The notes beneath the pieces were generated by a model. It was given only the letters and a program-made list of their open reading frames with translations. It searched no databases and was not told where the DNA came from. DNA of 19,659 nucleotides from CAYLJJ01 sp964384025 (GTDB lineage: Bacteria > Myxococcota_A > Bradymonadia > UBA7976 > UBA1532). Location: contig CAYLJJ010000108.1 of assembly GCA_964384025.1 (NCBI GenBank), positions 1-19,659 on the forward strand. The letters run 5' to 3'. Made by a program: the position numbers and the translations under genes. Position 1 is the stretch's first letter. Each line of letters starts with the position of its first letter. Shown one piece after another: positions 15,750 through 19,659 of this stretch.

Positions 15750-16210
15750 AGAGTGACAGCCCCCAAACCTTGAAGCTGGTAGTAGACCTGATCTTGATTT
15801 TTATGAGCGCAACCTCCACAGCCCTTATGCTCCCCTTTAGACTCTTGCTTCTCGGCATGAGGGCATTTGTGTGCAGCTTTACGCACGATCTTCTTAAAGA
15901 TCCCCTCAACCTGAACTTTTTTACCCTTGAGTTCTACCGGAAAGACGATGGCGCCATCCTGTACCTTGACCCGCAGGGTCTCAAACTCCTTATCGGAGGC
16001 GAGGGTGATCCAGCAGCCTCGATGAGCGCAGACTCCTGTTACGAGACCCTCGACGCGGATCTTCTTCTCTGCAAAATCGTCGGGGCTGGCGAGCAGCTTG
16101 GAGATCTGCAGGAGGGGAGTTTTTTGATTGATCTTTGCTCCAAAGCTCTTAGGTAGCTCGGCTTGGGCGAGGAGAGGGAGGGCGAGGAGGACGCTGAGGA
16201 TGAGCTTCAT
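15746..16210 (-). CDS. Secreted DUF4920-like OB-fold protein with Cys/His metal-binding tail
   Basis: The 154-residue protein has a signal peptide MKLILSVLLALPLLAQA, cleaved after residue 17. Residues about 48-110 (KIRVEGLVTGVCAHRGCWITL, KVQVEGIFKKIV) form an OB-like beta domain that fits DUF4920, whose family hallmark is a C-xx-GCW segment; here it is C61-A-H63-R-G-C66-W. After this comes a charged tail with H114, C116, H118, H128, C131, C134 and H136, a spacing suited to binding a soft or transition metal such as copper or zinc. I chose the ATG at 16210 because it starts the signal peptide and has GGAG about 6 nt upstream. An in-frame extension to 16267 is unlikely. It forms a two-gene unit with the PepSY-associated membrane protein. 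A periplasmic metal or redox role is inference; the exact function of the family is not established to my knowledge. Confidence 0.8.
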   Translation of the reverse strand: MKLILSVLLALPLLAQAELPKSFGAKINQKTPLLQISKLLASPDDFAEKKIRVEGLVTGVCAHRGCWITLASDKEFETLRVKVQDGAIVFPVELKGKKVQVEGIFKKIVRKAAHKCPHAEKQESKGEHKGCGGCAHKNQDQVYYQLQGLGAVTL

Positions 16211-16241
16211 AGGGACTCCGTTGGGTTGAGTTGGGCTTCCT

Positions 16242-16247
16242 ATCATA
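16242..16247 (-). promoter_or_regulatory. Candidate -10 element for the DUF4920/PepSY unit
   Basis: On the minus strand the hexamer TATGAT (5 of 6 matches to TATAAT) lies about 30 nt upstream of the ATG at 16210, predicting a leader of roughly 25 nt. No good -35 is present at 16-18 bp. It sits in the 87-bp gap after rdgB, which holds no convincing terminator. Confidence 0.35.
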
Positions 16248-16297
16248 AAGCTCAGGGAGAGTTCCAAAGGCTCAGCTTCAAGATGGGCAGATCTCTT

Positions 16298-16906
16298 CTA
16301 AAAGAGGCGCTGTAGGAGTGGGAGCAGCAGCCTCGCGGCGCAACCTCGGTGGCTGATGGAGTGCTTCTCCTCTGCGCTCATCTCCGCCAAGGTGCGACCA
16401 TCGGGGCGCTCAAAGATGGGATCATAGCCAAAGCCCGCATCTCCCCTTGGTGCTCGACTGATTTTTCCCCAAACCTCTCCTCGGGCAAGGAGACACTCCT
16501 CTCGGCGCTCCAGTCCTGGAGGGAGCGAGAGTCCATCCAGGGCGAGGCCACAGATCGCGATAACACAAACAAAGCGGGCGCGGCGATCCTCTCTCCCCTT
16601 CATCGCCTCAAGCAGGGCGATGAGTCGATCTCGATCACTCCCTGGGACATAGCGAGCGCTATGAACTCCAGGAGCTCCATCAAGAGCGAGTACCTCTAAG
16701 CCACTGTCATCAGCCAGACAGATCTTACCGCTGTGAGCGTGGATCTGCTCTGCCTTGATCATGGCGTTACCGGCAAAGTCGGGAGCATCCTCAATGATCT
16801 CTGGGTGAGCTGGGAGGTCACCCAGAGTGGAGAAGGAGAATCCAGGCAGGAGGCGTTCAAACTCCGTGCGCTTATGAAGATTGGCGGTCGCTAGAATAAA
16901 GTCCAT
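16298..16906 (-). CDS. rdgB: RdgB/HAM1-family non-canonical purine NTP pyrophosphatase (XTP/dITP diphosphatase)
   Basis: The enzyme hydrolyses dITP, ITP and XTP to monophosphates plus pyrophosphate, removing deaminated purines from the nucleotide pool. The 202 residues match the family length. Motifs in order are ATANLHKRTEFERLL near the N-terminus (T-x-N-x-x-K-xxE substrate loop), LADDSGLEV (64-72; Asp pair for Mg), GVHSARYVPG (80-89), GFGYDPIF (158-165), AEMSAEEKHSISHRGCA (174-190). All active-site features look intact. The ATG at 16906 shares one base with the rph stop (TGATG), so it is the second gene of an rph-rdgB unit, a pairing found in many bacteria. Confidence 0.95.
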   Translation of the reverse strand: MDFILATANLHKRTEFERLLPGFSFSTLGDLPAHPEIIEDAPDFAGNAMIKAEQIHAHSGKICLADDSGLEVLALDGAPGVHSARYVPGSDRDRLIALLEAMKGREDRRARFVCVIAICGLALDGLSLPPGLERREECLLARGEVWGKISRAPRGDAGFGYDPIFERPDGRTLAEMSAEEKHSISHRGCAARLLLPLLQRLF

Positions 16907-17598
16907 CAGCGCGCCAAAGCCTCTCGTTGCAGCTCAAAGAGCTGGTGACAGGCTTGCTCTCCTCGCCGCACCATCTCAGCCAGCTGGGCCGCATTGAAAG
17001 CTTTGCCCTCAGCAGTGCCCTGGATCTCGATGATGCCCTCCCGAGAGACCACGAAGTTGAGATCAACATCCGCCTTAGAGTCCTCTTGGTAACAGAGATC
17101 GCTGAGGATCTGCCCCTTTATAATCCCCAAACTCACCGCCGCGAGGGGAGAGGCAGAAGGCAGCCCCTCACTCCGTAACGCTAAGGCGACGGCGACAGAG
17201 GCGCCGGTGATCGCAGCACAGCGAGTCCCCCCATCGGCCTGAATCACATCACAATCGACCCAGAGGGTACGCTGCCCCAGGGGCCTGAGCTGAACCACCG
17301 CGCGCAGACTGCGCCCGATGAGGCGTTGAATCTCAGCGCTGCGCCCTCCCACCCCTTGGCGCTCTCGCCGAACGCGACGATCTCCCGCTCCGGGCAGCAT
17401 AGAATATTCCGCTGTTAACCAGCCCTTGCCAGTCCCTAGACAGTGAGGAGGGACGCGCTTCTCAAAGCTGGCCGCGCAGAGCACATGGGTTTGACCCCAG
17501 CGGATGAGGGCGCTGCCTGCGGCGGCGCGCTGAACCCCCAACTCGATGGAGATGGGCCTAAGGCACTCTTCGGAGCGGCCATCAGGTCGGGTGAGCAT
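16906..17598 (-). CDS. rph: Ribonuclease PH (tRNA 3'-trimming phosphorolytic exoribonuclease)
   Basis: RNase PH removes extra nucleotides 3' of CCA in tRNA precursors, using phosphate and releasing nucleoside diphosphates. It works as a hexameric ring. The 230 residues are slightly shorter than the usual 235-260. Signatures are RPDGRSEECLRPI (4-16), GWLTAEYSMLPGA (59-71), GGRSAEIQRLIGRSLRAVV (84-102) with the phosphate-contacting Arg, DCDVIQADGGTRCAAITGA (115-133), and DLCYQEDSKADVDLN (167-181) with the metal-binding acids. The ATG at 17598 has only a weak purine-rich site (AAAGAGAAA). Just upstream on the same strand are the tRNA-Thr terminator and the tRNA gene. The 38-bp gap between the terminator T-run and the ATG contains only a poor promoter candidate, so part of its expression may come from terminator read-through. 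Confidence 0.95.
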   Translation of the reverse strand: MLTRPDGRSEECLRPISIELGVQRAAAGSALIRWGQTHVLCAASFEKRVPPHCLGTGKGWLTAEYSMLPGAGDRRVRRERQGVGGRSAEIQRLIGRSLRAVVQLRPLGQRTLWVDCDVIQADGGTRCAAITGASVAVALALRSEGLPSASPLAAVSLGIIKGQILSDLCYQEDSKADVDLNFVVSREGIIEIQGTAEGKAFNAAQLAEMVRRGEQACHQLFELQREALAR

Positions 17599-17636
17599 GA
17601 TCGTTTCTCTTTGTTGGGTATAGGTGAGCGGAAGGC

Positions 17637-17661
17637 AAAAAAAAACTCCGCCAGGGAGTTT
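17637..17661 (-). terminator. Rho-independent terminator following tRNA-Thr
   Basis: On the minus strand a 7-bp stem AAACTCC/GGAGTTT (17661-17655 with 17649-17643) encloses the 5-nt loop CTGGC. It is followed directly by a T-run (17642-17637, continuous with the stem T residues). The stem's first base is the last A of the encoded tRNA CCA, so the terminator abuts the mature tRNA 3' end. It lies between the tRNA and rph and would limit read-through into rph-rdgB. Confidence 0.85.
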
Positions 17662-17737
17662 GGAGCCGACAGTCGGACTTGAACCGACGACCTGCTCATT
17701 ACGAGTGAGCCGCTGCTACCAACTGAGCTATGTCGGC
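17661..17737 (-). tRNA. trnT: tRNA-Thr (anticodon CGU), 3' CCA encoded
   Basis: Read on the minus strand, the 7-bp acceptor stem GCCGACA/TGTCGGC is perfect, the discriminator is T (U) and CCA is encoded (17663-17661). The anticodon stem GCTCA/TGAGC encloses the loop CTCGTAA, giving anticodon CGT at 17703-17701, which reads ACG threonine codons. The T arm GTCGG-TTCAAGT-CCGAC is perfect. The D arm as I read it has three Watson-Crick pairs (GCT/AGC) and a C-C opposition at 13-22. Total length is 77 nt with CCA. It lies upstream of rph on the same strand. Confidence 0.97.
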
Positions 17738-17743
17738 TTGAGG

Positions 17744-17756
17744 CTCCCTGGCAGAG
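17744..17756 (-). promoter_or_regulatory. Pre-tRNA leader element complementary to the downstream terminator (candidate antiterminator)
   Basis: On the minus strand this reads CUCUGCCAGGGAG. It can pair with CUCCCUGGCGGAG (17658-17646), the core of the terminator hairpin, over 13 consecutive positions: 12 Watson-Crick and one G-U pair. Pairing would extend the acceptor stem of the precursor across a 6x6 internal loop and consume both arms of the terminator. The element lies at the predicted transcript 5' end. The complementarity is seen directly; the regulatory role is inference. Confidence 0.5.
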
Positions 17757-17763
17757 GCTCGAA

Positions 17764-17792
17764 TCTCTAGCAAAAGCCCCATGCTGGGTCAA
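17764..17792 (-). promoter_or_regulatory. Candidate sigma70-type promoter of tRNA-Thr
   Basis: On the minus strand a -35 TTGACC (17792-17787; 5 of 6 matches) and a -10 TAGAGA (17769-17764; 3 of 6) are separated by exactly 17 bp. The predicted start near 17757 gives a leader of about 20 nt before the tRNA. The -35 lies within a short inverted repeat (GGGTC-AA-GACCC, 17786-17797). Confidence 0.5.
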
Positions 17793-17961
17793 GACCCAAT
17801 CTGGATCGCTCATGCGCGGTTATCCATATATAATGATCTTCCAGTTCCCCACCAGAAGGCACCTGCTCGAGCTTCTCCCTCAATACAGCTTGCCTGGCAA
17901 GCACCTTCAGCTCCAGAATCCTGGCTCCAATCTCCTCTCGGTCCTTTAAAAAGAGACCCAC
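17767..17961 (-). CDS. Possible small ORF upstream of tRNA-Thr (doubtful)
   Basis: A 64-codon frame runs from GTG at 17961 to a stop at 17767. It encodes an amphipathic helical half (EEIGARILELKVLARQAVL) and a polar tail ending DPAWGFC. The residue pattern looks protein-like and it fills most of the gap between the tRNA and the serine hydrolase. However, there is no Shine-Dalgarno before the GTG, no family is recognised, and its 3' end overlaps the best tRNA promoter candidate. It may be a chance frame or a decayed gene remnant. Confidence 0.2.
   Translation of the reverse strand: MGLFLKDREEIGARILELKVLARQAVLREKLEQVPSGGELEDHYIWITAHERSRLGLDPAWGFC
17829..17834 (+). promoter_or_regulatory. Candidate -10 element for the serine hydrolase gene
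   Basis: A perfect TATAAT hexamer lies in an AT-rich patch (tatccatatataatg), predicting a start near 17841 and a leader of about 137 nt before the ATG at 17978. The -35 region at 17 bp (tcgctc) is poor, so an activator or a different sigma factor may be needed, or the match may be fortuitous. Confidence 0.35.
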
Positions 17962-17977
17962 CGATCAGGAAAAGAAG

Positions 17978-19645
17978 ATGCTTTCAGCCGCTTTGGCTCT
18001 CGCTCTCCTCAGCCCTCCAAATACTCAAGCCCTCAACTATCAGGAGTCCAGCCCTGTTGGGGTTCAGATGAGTTGGCTGCTTCAATTTATGAACCAGCCC
18101 CAGGCGGTCCTGAGCGATGAGCTGGCTCAGGCCCACTTTGAACCCAGCTTCTTAAAAGTCCTCTCATCGGAGAAGCTACGCAGCGTCTTCAAGGATCTGA
18201 AGGTCAAGCTGAGTCCGCTACAGCCTGCCGGGATCCTCAAGGAGAAGCCACAACATCTGCTCCTTAAAGTCGAGAGCGCTCAAGGCTATATCTGGGAGAT
18301 CAACTTGGGGGTGAGTTCCTCCCCCAAAGCGTTGATCTCCGGTCTTCACTTTCGGGCGAGGCCCAGCAAGGCGCCCAGAGCGGGGAGCCCGTTGGCAAAG
18401 CGGCTGGCTTGGCTCCTGAAGCTGATGGAGAAGAGAGAGGCTCTGAACAAGAGCTATCTTGAAGAGGGCTTGGCGTCCAGCTTCCTTGAGAAGGTCCCTG
18501 TTGAGGCGATGATCCAGAGCTTTAAGGGCTTTCAGAAGAGCGCCCCCTTTCGGGTAGAGAGCGCTCGGATTGAGAGCGACTATGCAGGAGAGCTGATCTT
18601 AGAAGGAGCGGAGGATCTGCGGTTGAGCTTTAATCTCACGCTCCAGAACAAAGCTCCCCATAAGCTCATCGGGCTCTTTGTACGCCCTGCCCCTCCCTCT
18701 GGCCCCGCTCCCAACACCTGGAAAGGGCTCATTGAGGCGCTGGGAAAGGGAGGCTTTGAGGGCTCCCTCTACAGCGCCTCTATCGATCCTGTAACTGGGG
18801 TCTGCCAGCCCATCTACACAGGAGGCACCAAGAGCGCTTTCCCCATCGGTTCCACCTTCAAGCTCTACATCCTCTCAGCCCTAGCCGAAGCGATACAGGC
18901 GGGAGAGCTGAAGTGGAGTGATCCCCTCAAAATCCAAGATGCCTTAAAGAGTCTGCCCTCGGGGGTGATGCAGGAGGAGCCAGAAGGGAAAAGCTTCCCG
19001 ATCTTGGAGTTTGCCCAAAAAATGATCTCCATCAGCGACAACACCGCGACAGATCATCTGCTCTTTAAGCTGGGCCGCGAGAAAGTAGAGGCCCGCATGA
19101 AGGCGACGGGGCATCACAACCCCGACCTCAACAAACCCTTCCTCTCCACCCGAGAACTCTTCCTGTTCAGGTTGAAGGAGTACCCCAAAGAGGCTCAAGC
19201 CTGGCTCGGCCTAGATCAGTCTGCTCGAAGAGAAAAACTGAAATTTTACCAAAAACTGCCCCTGCCCAAATTGAGTTCAGCCTACTCCTGGATCAAGCCA
19301 CGGATGATCAAGAAGATTGAGTGGTTCGCGACAGGTGAGGACCTCTGCCATTTACATGCAGATTTTGTCATGAAGCGTGAGCAGCCTGCCTATAAAGAAC
19401 TACTCAAAGTTATATCCATTAATGATGGTGGCTTAAGAGCTCCCAAGAAGCGCTGGGCCTATACAGGTTTTAAAGGGGGAAGCGAACCTGGCTTGATGGT
19501 GCTGAGCTACCTGCTTAAGGATAATGCAGGGCGCTGGTACTCTCTCAGCTTAGCTCAAGTTCACAGCAAAGAGGAGATGGGCGGCGTCTCTGTACCCTAC
19601 CTAGCGCGGGCTGCGCTGAAGCTGCTGCCCAAGGCAGAGCCTTAA
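17978..19645 (+). CDS. Secreted class-A beta-lactamase-fold serine hydrolase with duplicated N-terminal domain
   Basis: The protein has 555 residues with a short signal-like N-terminus (MLSAALALALLSPPNTQA), oddly lacking a positive charge before the hydrophobic core. Two related domains follow, at about 45-130 and 150-237, each with SFL---x---FK near the start and a LIxGLxxRxxP-type end; they look like a tandem duplication. The C-terminal domain (about 245-555) has GSTFK with nucleophile S292 and K295, SISDN with S353-D354-N355, and FKGGSEPG (498-505) in place of the KTG motif. No Glu166-type omega-loop motif is evident. The layout recalls the LpqF/ORF12-like family of beta-lactamase-related hydrolases with an N-terminal cystatin/isomerase-like domain, most of which are not efficient beta-lactamases. 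The ATG at 17978 has AGGA 8 nt upstream. Substrate unknown; peptidoglycan or an ester are options. Confidence 0.82.
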   Translation: MLSAALALALLSPPNTQALNYQESSPVGVQMSWLLQFMNQPQAVLSDELAQAHFEPSFLKVLSSEKLRSVFKDLKVKLSPLQPAGILKEKPQHLLLKVESAQGYIWEINLGVSSSPKALISGLHFRARPSKAPRAGSPLAKRLAWLLKLMEKREALNKSYLEEGLASSFLEKVPVEAMIQSFKGFQKSAPFRVESARIESDYAGELILEGAEDLRLSFNLTLQNKAPHKLIGLFVRPAPPSGPAPNTWKGLIEALGKGGFEGSLYSASIDPVTGVCQPIYTGGTKSAFPIGSTFKLYILSALAEAIQAGELKWSDPLKIQDALKSLPSGVMQEEPEGKSFPILEFAQKMISISDNTATDHLLFKLGREKVEARMKATGHHNPDLNKPFLSTRELFLFRLKEYPKEAQAWLGLDQSARREKLKFYQKLPLPKLSSAYSWIKPRMIKKIEWFATGEDLCHLHADFVMKREQPAYKELLKVISINDGGLRAPKKRWAYTGFKGGSEPGLMVLSYLLKDNAGRWYSLSLAQVHSKEEMGGVSVPYLARAALKLLPKAEP

Positions 19646-19650
19646 AGGAG
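19646..19650 (+). promoter_or_regulatory. Possible ribosome binding site for a gene beginning at the window edge
   Basis: AGGAG directly follows the stop of the serine hydrolase gene and is followed, 5 nt later, by TTG (19656-19658). As TTG starts are used at another junction in this window, a further coupled gene may start here. Only 14 bp are visible, so this is tentative. Confidence 0.25.
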
Positions 19651-19659
19651 CTGATTTGA

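Noticed and set aside
15770..16156. 128-codon plus-strand frame antisense to the DUF4920-like gene
   Set aside because: Contained within a gene with signal peptide and family motifs on the other strand; no Shine-Dalgarno or domain.
17744..17756. Leader element as a plus-strand terminator or mobile-element inverted repeat
   Set aside because: No T-run follows it on the plus strand, and no transposase, target duplication or longer terminal repeat flanks the tRNA.
17436..17813. 125-codon minus-strand frame spanning the rph start, the terminator and the tRNA
   Set aside because: It runs through a perfect tRNA and a terminator and overlaps rph in another frame, so it is not credible as a protein.

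Overview
The window looks like chromosomal DNA from a Gram-negative bacterium of moderate GC content. It has two secreted lipoprotein-like proteins, one of them cysteine-rich, a phosphatidylserine decarboxylase, and an 11.4 kb gene for a TPR-repeat protein. That combination, together with tight overlapping genes and TTG starts, suggests a deltaproteobacterial lineage such as Myxococcota or Bradymonadota. The lineage is an inference from style and was not tested.

Layout. (1) 2-857, plus strand: the C-terminal end of a DEAD-box RNA helicase with a DbpA-type RNA-binding domain, overlapping a small lipoprotein-like OB-fold protein. (2) 14337-862, minus strand: a three-gene overlapping unit of a 3805-residue TPR protein, phosphatidylserine decarboxylase (psd) and a SAM-dependent methyltransferase. 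The methyltransferase ends 4 bp from the convergent plus-strand gene. (3) 14338-14520: divergent spacer. (4) 14521-15144, plus: Cys-rich lipoprotein. (5) 16210-15207, minus: a two-gene unit of a secreted DUF4920-like protein and a PepSY-associated membrane protein. (6) 17737-16298, minus: tRNA-Thr(CGU), its terminator, then RNase PH (rph) and the house-cleaning NTP pyrophosphatase (rdgB), whose stop and start overlap by 1 nt. (7) 17978-19645, plus: a secreted class-A beta-lactamase-fold serine hydrolase with a duplicated N-terminal domain.

Two things stand out. First, the giant TPR protein is not a uniform repeat array. Within residues about 858-3150 a distinctive pair of variant modules recurs eight times, separated by 232-382 residues (about 3, 4 or 5 modules), so it has a second, higher level of repetition. 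Second, the predicted 5' leader of pre-tRNA-Thr begins with a 13-nt element complementary (12 Watson-Crick pairs plus one G-U) to the core of the terminator directly after the tRNA. That terminator separates the tRNA from rph, which encodes a tRNA 3'-trimming enzyme. Leader-trailer pairing and terminator folding would exclude each other, so the arrangement could act as a tRNA-processing-sensitive attenuator. This is a hypothesis built on complementarity that is directly visible.

No CRISPR array, insertion sequence, integrase, phage gene or rRNA was seen.
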